A stretch of 8,575 bases of DNA from Nitrospira sp. SG-bin2. Its GTDB lineage: Bacteria > Nitrospirota > Nitrospiria > Nitrospirales > Nitrospiraceae. Positions 1-5,211 of this stretch are shown piece by piece; positions within the stretch are counted from its first letter, which is position 1; each line of letters starts with the position of its first letter. The stretch lies in the NCBI GenBank assembly GCA_002083405.1, contig LVWT01000027.1, forward strand, positions 1-8,575, read 5' to 3'. The notes beneath the pieces were generated by a model, which had not been told where the DNA came from, made no database searches, and was given only the letters and a program-made list of their open reading frames with translations. The position numbers were made by a program, and so were the translations under genes.

Positions 1-9
1 GGAGGGCAT

Positions 10-78
10 ATGACGACCAATACGAAGAACATTCTCCTCAAGCTACAAGCGGCCAAGCGGCTGCGGGAGGGCCGATGA
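10..78 (+). CDS. possible 22-aa small ORF, or 3' end of a gene beginning upstream
   Basis: The ATG is preceded by GGAGGG at 1-6 with a three-base gap, the same arrangement that precedes the genes at 75 and 401. The product is 22 residues, strongly basic towards the C-terminus (KLQAAKRLREGR), and ends in a TGA that overlaps the next ATG in an ATGA junction. The frame is open to the left edge of the window, so it may instead be the tail of a longer gene. No family is recognised. The translational coupling to the next frame is the main support; a 22-codon frame is too short to judge by codon use. Confidence 0.35.
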   Translation: MTTNTKNILLKLQAAKRLREGR

Positions 79-191
79 GTTTGTCAGTGGAGATCAACTG
101 GGTTTTCGGTTTGGGCCTGGGCATTTTCTACACAGATGGCACGGTCTGCATTGTATTGCCGTTTTGTGCCACCGGGATAACGGTGGATTGA
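75..191 (+). CDS. small hypothetical protein, 38 aa
   Basis: The ATG overlaps the previous TGA (ATGA) and has GGGAGGG at 65-71 just upstream, so initiation is well supported. The product is hydrophobic and aromatic, with the stretch INWVFGLGLGIFYTDG followed by a second apolar run with two cysteines (VCIVLPFC). It is too short for a confident membrane call; a small beta-rich protein is equally possible. No known family is recognised. It is the kind of small accessory frame common in the early and middle regions of T7-like phages. Confidence 0.5.
   Translation: MSLSVEINWVFGLGLGIFYTDGTVCIVLPFCATGITVD
169..186 (+). repeat. perfect 6-bp GC-rich hairpin at the end of the 38-aa gene
   Basis: CCACCG (169-174) and CGGTGG (181-186) are perfect reverse complements separated by six bases. 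The structure ends three bases before the stop codon at 189-191 and lies immediately upstream of a GTG at 193 that could start the next frame. No run of T follows, so it is not a typical intrinsic terminator. It might slow ribosomes, protect an RNA end, or be chance inside coding sequence. Confidence 0.3.
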
Positions 192-246
192 CGTGGAGAA
201 TCCCGCATTTCCCAAACACCAACCCATCATCGCCGCAGGGAGAACC

Positions 247-492
247 ATGCGAATCGTCCAACGGAAGCAAGAGAAAAAGTCGATGAAAACCCGCATCAAG
301 AACCTGCGGGTCGCATCAAGGATTTCATTCAAGGCGGGCATGGAAGCGGGGAAACTCGCGGTTGCCACTGCCGCACATTCACTCGAATACGGGGAGGGCT
401 ATGACGTTAGAGAACAAGAAAACGCTGGTGGGGTGGGGGCTGCTCTTGATAATTCCGGTTCTGTTCCTAGCCCTGCACTTCTCGCCTCCTAA
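247..492 (+). CDS. hypothetical basic/alanine-rich protein, 81 aa
   Basis: ATG 247 is chosen because GGGAG at 238-242 sits at good SD distance; the frame is also open to a GTG at 193, which has only a weak GGTGG upstream, and a further ATG occurs at 283. The N-terminal part is very basic (QRKQEKKSMKTRIKNLRVASR) and is followed by an alanine/glycine-rich helical stretch (FKAGMEAGKLAVATAAHSLE). The last 30 or so residues lie over the start of the next gene, a 92-base overlap, and are low-complexity in composition. No family is recognised. The first 50 codons look coding; the C-terminal tail may just be read-through to the next available stop. Confidence 0.5.
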   Translation: MRIVQRKQEKKSMKTRIKNLRVASRISFKAGMEAGKLAVATAAHSLEYGEGYDVREQENAGGVGAALDNSGSVPSPALLAS

Positions 493-766
493 ACAAGACC
501 ACTCGCCCCGCCACTACGTTCCTCAGTTCCACGTTCATCAGTGCTTCATCAGCAATCGGATGCCGCGAGAACCCTGGCAACCGCCAGTGGACGGCATCGT
601 GCAGATGGTCGGCTACGCACACTATCTCGTCATGTTCTATGAAGAGGCCAACCGGAGACACGCCGGGGCCAAGATCGGGTGGAAGGAGGAAATGCAGGAG
701 TTCGACCGTAAGTATCACGTCGTCACATGCCCGGAGGGATGGGCACATAAGGAGGGAAGGAAGTGA
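401..766 (+). CDS. hypothetical single-pass membrane protein, 121 aa
   Basis: The start at ATG 401 is supported by GGGGAGGG at 391-398. The product opens with a short charged N-terminus (MTLENKK), then one hydrophobic segment at about residues 8-24 (LVGWGLLLIIPVLFLALHF), and a soluble domain rich in His, Trp, Tyr and Pro that contains two cysteines (FHVHQCFISN and VVTCPEG). By the positive-inside rule the large domain could be periplasmic, which would resemble a signal-anchor protein. The C-terminal part, with FDRKYHVVTCPEG, looks like small conserved hypothetical proteins of other podoviruses, but no function is known to me. A spanin or holin role is possible in principle from topology alone; the sequence gives no specific support. 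Confidence 0.7.
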   Translation: MTLENKKTLVGWGLLLIIPVLFLALHFSPPKQDHSPRHYVPQFHVHQCFISNRMPREPWQPPVDGIVQMVGYAHYLVMFYEEANRRHAGAKIGWKEEMQEFDRKYHVVTCPEGWAHKEGRK

Positions 767-987
767 TTCAGGATCTAGTTGTGATGGACAACGAAGCGCA
801 ACAGCGAGTGCGAGCACAGCAGCGGGAGGTTGAAGTGCAGGCGTTGACTCACCAGCGCATTCGGTTGGAGCAGGCTAAGGCACATCTTCGGCAGGCCTTT
901 GCGGAGCTGCGAAAGCTGCAAGCAGACATCGCGTCCGGGAACTTTAATCACTATGCGATGGAAGGGATGACGCGGACTTACAGATGA
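763..987 (+). CDS. hypothetical coiled-coil protein, 74 aa
   Basis: GTG 763 overlaps the preceding TGA (GTGA) and follows a near-ideal SD, AAGGAGGG at 749-756, with six bases between, so it is preferred over ATG 784. From about residue 9 to 58 the protein is a single long helix with many Gln, Glu, Arg, Leu and Ala (RVRAQQREVEVQAL; LEQAKAHLRQAFAELRKLQ), which reads as a coiled coil. The C-terminus is NHYAMEGMTRTYR. No catalytic motif is visible. A structural or oligomerising accessory role is all that can be inferred. Confidence 0.65.
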   Translation: MIQDLVVMDNEAQQRVRAQQREVEVQALTHQRIRLEQAKAHLRQAFAELRKLQADIASGNFNHYAMEGMTRTYR

Positions 988-1163
988 GCGAAGCCTTAGT
1001 GCAAGCCGAACGCCGTCTCCGTCACGGTGTCCCGCTTCGGCTCGACCAGGTGACGGACCTGATGCAGGAGGGTGTCGATGCCCGCATGGTTCAACAGAAT
1101 ATCGAGCGAGAGGAAAGCCCCTTCAACTGGGCAGACCCCGACGACGAAGACTACAGCGATTAA
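984..1163 (+). CDS. small acidic hypothetical protein, 59 aa
   Basis: ATG 984 overlaps the upstream TGA (ATGA). No strong SD is seen, so initiation is probably coupled to the end of the coiled-coil gene. The N-terminal half is helical and basic (VQAERRLRHGVPLRLDQVTDLMQEG), while the C-terminus is acidic and tapering (FNWADPDDEDYSD). The composition and codon use match the neighbours. No family is recognised. It is the last of the small-gene group before the 62-base gap that precedes the SSB gene. Confidence 0.6.
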   Translation: MSEALVQAERRLRHGVPLRLDQVTDLMQEGVDARMVQQNIEREESPFNWADPDDEDYSD

Positions 1164-1225
1164 GAAACAAAGCCAACCACGTTCCTACAACCACCAAAGA
1201 CATTCCATGAAAGGAAACGACAAGC

Positions 1226-1858
1226 ATGAGTGAACAGAAGCGTGAAACCTTCGTGACCCCCAAAGGCACTGCCAAGTGGATTCGGGTGAACGAACCGGAC
1301 ACGAAGTATAAGGACGAAGGTGAGTACAAGGTCAGCCTGCTGCTCGGCGGGAAAGAAGCGGAGCAGATGAAGACCAAGATCGACGCGGCCATCAAGGTGT
1401 CGGTCGATGCGGCGAAGGCGGCGAACAAGGGCAAGAAGATCAAGCAGGCCGACGCACCGTACCGCGCCGACGTGGACAAGGAAGGCAACGAAACCGGCCT
1501 CACCATGTTCAACTTCAAGGCGAAGGCAAGCGGCGTGAAGAAGAAAGACAACAAGCCGTGGACTTTCCGGCCCGCCGTGTTCGACGCGAAGAAGACGCCG
1601 ATCCCCGTCACGGTTGCGGTGTGGTCGGGAAGCGAAGTCAAGGTGGCGTACCAGCTCAAGCCGTTCGGGGAATCGAACTACTCTCCGACCGTGGGTGCGG
1701 GTGTGTCCCTCGCGTTGCAGGCCGTGCAGGTCATCAAGTTGGTGACTGGCCAGGGACGGGACGCAGCGGCGTTCGGCTTTGGTGAGGAAGAGGGCGAGGC
1801 GGTCCAGGCCGGTGAAGCTCCTGCGGGTGGTCAAGACACGACCGATGAGGAGTTTTAA
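1226..1858 (+). CDS. T7 gp2.5-like single-stranded DNA-binding protein
   Basis: The 210-aa product is the phage replication SSB; T7 gp2.5 is 232 aa. It coats single-stranded DNA at the fork, aids annealing and recombination, and contacts polymerase and helicase through its tail. Visible support: the N-terminal motif FVTPKGTAKWIRVNEPDTKY and the following beta strand EYKVSLLL typical of this family, a central lysine-rich segment, an OB-fold-like core (TFRPAVFDAKKTPIPVTVAVWSGSEVKVAYQLKPF), and an acidic C-terminal tail ending TTDEEF. The terminal phenylalanine is the hallmark that gp2.5 uses for protein contacts. ATG 1226 has AAGGA about ten bases upstream. It is followed by endonuclease I in the same order as T7 genes 2.5 and 3. 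Confidence 0.93.
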   Translation: MSEQKRETFVTPKGTAKWIRVNEPDTKYKDEGEYKVSLLLGGKEAEQMKTKIDAAIKVSVDAAKAANKGKKIKQADAPYRADVDKEGNETGLTMFNFKAKASGVKKKDNKPWTFRPAVFDAKKTPIPVTVAVWSGSEVKVAYQLKPFGESNYSPTVGAGVSLALQAVQVIKLVTGQGRDAAAFGFGEEEGEAVQAGEAPAGGQDTTDEEF

Positions 1859-2267
1859 CCCGAACTGGAGACGCTTCAACCGGACACGGCAACAGACGGG
1901 CAAGCGGAGCGATCTGGAAGTGCAGGTCGCTTCGCAGCTCGACCGGCTGGGCGTCAAGTATGAGTACGAGAAACGGAAGATTTATTTCGTCAAGCCCTCG
2001 AAGGCACGGAAGTACACACCAGACTTCGAGCTGACGAACGGCGTCATCATCGAGGCGAAGGGCCTCTTCGACACGAGCGACCGGCAGAAACATCTGCTGA
2101 TTAAAGAGCAACATCCGCAGCTCGACATCCGCTTCGTGTTCTCCAATCCAAATCAGCGAATCAGTAAGCAGAGTAGAACCACCTACGCCATGTGGTGCGA
2201 GAAGAACGGCTTCTTGTACGCAAGGGGCTTCGTCCCGAAGGAGTGGCTTGAACAACATCATGCGTGA
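1845..2267 (+). CDS. T7 gp3-like endonuclease I (Holliday-junction resolvase)
   Basis: The 140-aa product (T7 gp3 is 149 aa) belongs to the endonuclease I family, which resolves branched DNA and contributes to breakdown of host DNA. The catalytic set of T7 (E20, D55, E65, K67) is present as E25 in DLEVQVASQL, D60 in YTPDF, and E70 and K72 in VIIEAKG. Other family blocks are the RQKHLLIKEQHPQLDIRFVF strand-helix region and WCEKNG near the C-terminus. ATG 1845 is chosen because it aligns with the family's N-terminus; the frame is open upstream to 1779 inside the SSB gene. The 14-base overlap with SSB implies coupling. The T7 enzyme is a domain-swapped dimer; the same is expected here. Confidence 0.94.
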   Translation: MRSFNPNWRRFNRTRQQTGKRSDLEVQVASQLDRLGVKYEYEKRKIYFVKPSKARKYTPDFELTNGVIIEAKGLFDTSDRQKHLLIKEQHPQLDIRFVFSNPNQRISKQSRTTYAMWCEKNGFLYARGFVPKEWLEQHHA

Positions 2268-2439
2268 CCAGTACCGCCCTCTGTCTGCAGAGGAAACGGC
2301 TCAAATCAAGGATGTGAAACAGATGGGCACACTGTTCCACAGCGCACTCACCAACATTGGTGACAGCAGGGAGCTTTCGTTGGCAAAGACCAAGATCGAA
2401 GAAGCGGTCATGTGGGCCACGAAGCACATTACACGTTGA
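2260..2439 (+). CDS. Acb2/Tad1 hairpin-domain-like protein (probable anti-CBASS/anti-Thoeris sponge)
   Basis: This 59-aa protein has two predicted helices. The first part reads YRPLSAEETAQIKDVKQMG and the second SRELSLAKTKIEEAVMWATK followed by HITR. From memory, the pattern 'SRExSLAxTKxEEAVMWA' and an opening YRxLSxEE followed by an IK..G helix are typical of the short phage proteins now grouped as the Acb2/Tad1 hairpin domain. Characterised members bind cyclic oligonucleotide or cyclic ADP-ribose-type signals and block CBASS or Thoeris defence; that function is inferred here, not shown. ATG 2260 overlaps the end of endonuclease I. A TTG at 2248 has a better SD (AAGGAG, 2238-2243, four-base gap) and would add four residues, so it is a serious alternative start. 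Confidence 0.65.
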   Translation: MRDQYRPLSAEETAQIKDVKQMGTLFHSALTNIGDSRELSLAKTKIEEAVMWATKHITR

Positions 2440-2876
2440 GAGAAGCAACGAACTACATTGTTGTCCACTGCTCGGCGTCTCCTGCGAGTGCTGCGCACGT
2501 GGACGCCAAAGAGATTGATCGCTGGCACCGCAAGAGGGGCTGGCTGAAAATTGGCTACCACTTCGTCATTACACGTGATGCGGTGTTGCAGAAGGGGCGG
2601 GATCTCGATGCACCAGGCGCCCATGTGCAAGGGCACAACCACGAGGCTATCGGAATTTGCCTGGTGGGGGGAACCAAGGACGATTGGAAGACCCCAGAAG
2701 ACAACTTTACGCATCGCCAGCTTGCTTTATTGCACGTGATTCTCAAGGAATTACGTTCGTTTTACCCAAAGGCTAACATTGTTGGTCATTGGGAACTTGA
2801 TCCAAAGAAGGCGTGCCCAGTCTTTGACATCAGAAAGTACCTCGCAGATCGACCTGAATTAGCTCCCGTGAGCTGA
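2412..2876 (+). CDS. T7 gp3.5-like N-acetylmuramoyl-L-alanine amidase (lysozyme)
   Basis: The 154-aa product is a zinc amidase of the Amidase_2 family (T7 gp3.5 is 151 aa) that cleaves the amide bond between muramic acid and the stem peptide. The zinc ligands are H19 in VVHCSAS, H126 in VGHWELDP and C135 in KACPVFD; Y49 (GYHFVI) and K133 correspond to T7 Y46 and K128. The EIDRWHRKRGWLKIGYHF and AIGICLVGG blocks are family hallmarks. GTG 2412 is chosen because it gives an N-terminus of T7-like length; TTG 2436 is an alternative. It overlaps the previous gene by 28 bases. T7 lysozyme also inhibits the phage RNA polymerase; the N-terminal residues differ here, so that second role is uncertain. 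Confidence 0.94.
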   Translation: MGHEAHYTLREATNYIVVHCSASPASAAHVDAKEIDRWHRKRGWLKIGYHFVITRDAVLQKGRDLDAPGAHVQGHNHEAIGICLVGGTKDDWKTPEDNFTHRQLALLHVILKELRSFYPKANIVGHWELDPKKACPVFDIRKYLADRPELAPVS

Positions 2877-2878
2877 CG
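2860..2878 (+). repeat. left copy of a 19-bp direct repeat with internal hairpin
   Basis: The sequence matches 3212-3230 at 17 of 19 positions (differences at 2869 and 2876). It contains AGCTC and GAGCT, a perfect inverted pair around CCGT (2861-2874). It covers the last codons and stop of the amidase gene. Partner and interpretation are given under the right copy. Confidence 0.7.
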
Positions 2879-2935
2879 CGGTTACACCTGTAGCACTTCA
2901 CCGTTTCTCCATTTCAATCCATCAAGGAGGTTTCC

Positions 2936-3214
2936 ATGTTGGCGACCGACGTTCATACGCATGTTCCATCCACGTTCAATTTGACCCGCTGTTCCCGGCT
3001 CGTCTCGGAAATCCCGACGACGAATCAGAACCGCGCCGTCCTCAATCACATCATCATGAAGGGCAGCATCAGCCCGCTGGAAGCCGACTCACTCTACCGG
3101 GTGAAGCGGCTGACCTCCCGCATCCACGAACTAAAGAAGATGGGTGCGAACATCGTCGGGGAGTTCCGCAAGGACAACACGGGCAAGCGCTATGTCCGGT
3201 ACTACATCGCGTAG
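2936..3214 (+). CDS. winged-helix / helix-turn-helix protein, 92 aa
   Basis: ATG 2936 follows a textbook SD, AAGGAGG at 2924-2930. Residues 30-91 match the pattern of the small phage HTH_39-type winged-helix domain as I remember it: NQNRAVLNHI, then ISPLEADSLYRVKRLTSRIHELKKMG as the helix-turn-helix core, and a basic beta wing with GKRYVRYYIA at the end. The first 29 residues are an unrelated polar extension with three His and one Cys. A DNA-binding or regulatory role is inferred; the target is unknown. The gene is the only one here with its own intergenic leader besides SSB, and a 19-bp direct repeat lies at each end, which suggests a cassette placed between amidase and primase, genes that are near neighbours in T7. 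Confidence 0.82.
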   Translation: MLATDVHTHVPSTFNLTRCSRLVSEIPTTNQNRAVLNHIIMKGSISPLEADSLYRVKRLTSRIHELKKMGANIVGEFRKDNTGKRYVRYYIA

Positions 3215-4862
3215 CTCCCGCGAGCTGTCGTGTAGTCACCAGACAGAAGCCAATTTTCTCTATCACGAACCATGTCCGTCGTGTGGTAGTCGGGACAACC
3301 TGGCTCGCTACGACGACGGACATGGGTATTGCTTCGGCTGCGAGCACTATGAGCCGTCGTCCGACAAGCACAAGAGGAAGGAGCGGGGAGTGAGTCTCGG
3401 GTTGGTGGAAGGTGGCGAGATCAAGGCCCTGGTCAAGCGGGGCATTACGGAGGACACGTGCGCGAAGTTCGGCTACCGAGTTGGTAAGGACGCGGCAGGC
3501 GTTCCCGTGCACATCGCTCCGTATTACACGGAAGACGGTCAGCCCATCGCACAGAAACTCCGGTACGCGAACAAGAACTTCTCCTGCACCGGGGAGATGA
3601 AGAAGGCGATGCTGTTCGGCCAACAACTGTGGCGCGACGGCGGGAAGATGGTCGTGATCACGGAAGGTGAGATCGACTGCATGACTGTCAGCCAGTTGCA
3701 GGGGAACAAGTGGCCGGTGGTCTCGATTCGCAATGGTGCGGGCGGCGCACACAAGTGCATTCAGAATTCCATCGAGTGGCTTCAGAAGTTTGATTCGGTG
3801 GTTCTCGCGTTCGACATGGACGAGGCCGGGAAAAAGGCCATCGAAAAGTGCGTGCCTTTGCTCAGCCCCGGCAAGGTCAAGGTCTGGAACATCCCACTCA
3901 AAGACGCAAACGAGATGCTCCTCGCCAACCGCGAGAAAGAGCTGATCGATGCGATCTGGAGCGCCAAGGTGTACAGGCCGGACGGCATCATCTGCGCGTC
4001 CGATACGTGGGAGCTGGTGACGAAGGAAGAGGCGAATGCCTGCGTGCCGTATCCGTGGGTGGGTCTCAACGCGATGTACGACGGTCTGCGTCTCCGGGAG
4101 ATCGTGACGTTTTGTGCGGGGTCGGGGATCGGGAAATCCGCGATCACCCGCGAGCTGACGGCGCACCTGATCAACCTCGGCGAGACGGTGGGCGTCATTG
4201 CCCTTGAAGAATCTGTCAAGAAATCGGTGATGGGTCTGATGTCCATCTTCTGCAACCGCCCGCTGCACAAGCGTGACGTGCGGAAGTTGGTGTCAGACGT
4301 TGACTTCAAAGCGGCCTGGGAGAAGTTGAAAGACAAGGCGTTCTTCTACGACCACTGGGGCAGCACCGACAGCGAAAATCTGCTGAACAAGATCCGCTAC
4401 ATGGTACACGGTTGTGGGTGCCGGTGGATCGTCTTGGACCACCTGAGCATCGTGGTCTCGGGACAGGCGGAGGGAGAAGAGCGGCGACTGATCGACAACA
4501 CCATGACCGCCTTACGGGTTTTGGTCGAGGAGTTGAACGTCGGCATGCTTTTGGTCTCCCACCTGAAGCGGCCTGAAGGAAAGGGCCACGAGGAAGGCGC
4601 ACAAACTTCCTTGGCGCAACTTCGAGGGTCTGCGGCTATCGGGCAGTTGTCGGACGCCGTTATTGGTGCGGAGCGAAACCAGCAAGACAAGCTGTATTCG
4701 CACATCACCACGTTACGGGGATTGAAGAATCGATTCGCGGGAGAGACGGGCATTGCGGGCTATCTCTCGTATAGCAAGGACACGGGGCGGCTGATCGAGC
4801 TGAACGATTGTCCGTTCGAGGATGAGTCAGAAGGAGGCGAGAGTGACAAGTCTGGAGAATAA
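3192..4862 (+). CDS. T7 gp4-like DNA primase-helicase, long form
   Basis: The 556-aa product (T7 gp4A is 566) combines primase and ring helicase. In order: zinc finger C28-C31-C47-C50 (PCPSCG, YCFGC), which reads the template priming site; TOPRIM catalytic residues in VITEGEID (E158) and FDMDEAG (D208, D210); linker; Walker A GSGIGKS (310-316); catalytic Glu in ALEES (339-340); Walker B WIVLDH (D416); VSHLKRP with H457; and an arginine-finger candidate R514 in LKNRFAGETG. ATG 3192 is the only in-frame start before the zinc finger; it lies 23 bases inside the winged-helix gene with weak SD, implying coupling. The acidic tail ends SDKSGE, without the terminal Phe of T7 gp4. Confidence 0.96.
   Translation: MSGTTSRSSRELSCSHQTEANFLYHEPCPSCGSRDNLARYDDGHGYCFGCEHYEPSSDKHKRKERGVSLGLVEGGEIKALVKRGITEDTCAKFGYRVGKDAAGVPVHIAPYYTEDGQPIAQKLRYANKNFSCTGEMKKAMLFGQQLWRDGGKMVVITEGEIDCMTVSQLQGNKWPVVSIRNGAGGAHKCIQNSIEWLQKFDSVVLAFDMDEAGKKAIEKCVPLLSPGKVKVWNIPLKDANEMLLANREKELIDAIWSAKVYRPDGIICASDTWELVTKEEANACVPYPWVGLNAMYDGLRLREIVTFCAGSGIGKSAITRELTAHLINLGETVGVIALEESVKKSVMGLMSIFCNRPLHKRDVRKLVSDVDFKAAWEKLKDKAFFYDHWGSTDSENLLNKIRYMVHGCGCRWIVLDHLSIVVSGQAEGEERRLIDNTMTALRVLVEELNVGMLLVSHLKRPEGKGHEEGAQTSLAQLRGSAAIGQLSDAVIGAERNQQDKLYSHITTLRGLKNRFAGETGIAGYLSYSKDTGRLIELNDCPFEDESEGGESDKSGE
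3212..3230 (+). repeat. right copy of the 19-bp direct repeat with internal hairpin
   Basis: This copy begins in the stop codon of the winged-helix gene and encodes part of the primase N-terminus (RSSREL). AGCTC and GAGCT pair around CCGC (3213-3226). Downstream of each copy there is also TGTAG and TCACC, with extra bases between in the left copy, so the similarity may extend further. Possible readings are a recombination scar flanking an inserted gene, or a repeated RNA-processing or stability hairpin; there is no T run for termination. Confidence 0.7.
3378..3392 (+). promoter_or_regulatory. internal ribosome binding site and GTG start for a 4B-like helicase
   Basis: AAGGAG (3378-3383) lies six bases before an in-frame GTG at 3390-3392, codon 67 of the primase-helicase. 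Initiation here would give a 490-aa protein lacking the zinc finger. T7 makes exactly such a product, gp4B (503 aa), from Met64 of gp4A. This SD is much better than that of the full-length start, so both forms are likely made. Confidence 0.7.
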
Positions 4863-5211
4863 CGTCGCTGAAATCGTCCTCCGTTGTACGTCCAAGGTGT
4901 GCTCCGGCTTCTCGCCGGGGCGCATCGTGGACATCGCGGAGCCGCTGGTCACGAAGATCGTAGACCTGATCGTGAGGTCTGATTCAGGTGTTTATTACGA
5001 GATGAAGTGTGACCGCTACGAAGTGTGGCTGGTCCTCAATCAAATTCTCGATGAAGTCGCCAAAGAAATTCCTGCGGCATCGCGGCTCGACATCATCGGC
5101 ACGAATATCCGCAGGTTTCACCGGGCGGCGTACTTGGAGGAAAAGGCGAAAGATGCAACCACAGCTTCTCACCGTGATCAAGCAGGAGGTTCTCAAGCGT
5201 TGGACCTCTGA
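4843..5211 (+). CDS. hypothetical protein, 122 aa, overlapping the ligase gene
   Basis: GTG 4843 is chosen over ATG 4822 because AAGGAGG (4831-4837) is five bases upstream. It overlaps the end of the helicase gene by 20 bases. The protein is mostly helical: SPGRIVDIAEPLVTKIVDLIVRSDSG, a middle segment with YEMKCDRYEVW, then LVLNQILDEVAKEIP and IRRFHRAAYLEEKAK. Three Cys are scattered with no metal-binding spacing. The last 20 codons run into the ligase gene (59-base overlap) and are compositionally unlike the rest (TTASHRDQAGGSQALDL). I recognise no family. Its position between helicase and ligase suggests, but does not show, a replication-related role. Confidence 0.7.
   Translation: MTSLENNVAEIVLRCTSKVCSGFSPGRIVDIAEPLVTKIVDLIVRSDSGVYYEMKCDRYEVWLVLNQILDEVAKEIPAASRLDIIGTNIRRFHRAAYLEEKAKDATTASHRDQAGGSQALDL

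Noticed and set aside
1160..1957. Minus-strand open frame of 265 codons across SSB and endonuclease I
   Set aside because: It covers two verified plus-strand genes and their junction and shows only shadow composition.
2861..2935. Intrinsic terminator after the amidase gene
   Set aside because: The AGCTC/GAGCT hairpin has a five-pair stem and is not followed by a run of T; it also recurs at 3213 inside the primase coding sequence.
3069..4268. Long minus-strand open frame (399 codons) across the primase-helicase gene
   Set aside because: It is antisense to a motif-verified gene; the amino-acid composition (many His, Arg, Leu) is that of a mirror frame of GC-rich coding sequence, with no SD or family motif.
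5009..5152. N-terminal extension of the ligase frame by 48 codons
   Set aside because: The extra residues lie wholly within the upstream gene, are basic low-complexity, and ATG 5153 has its own SD and gives a normal lead into motif I.
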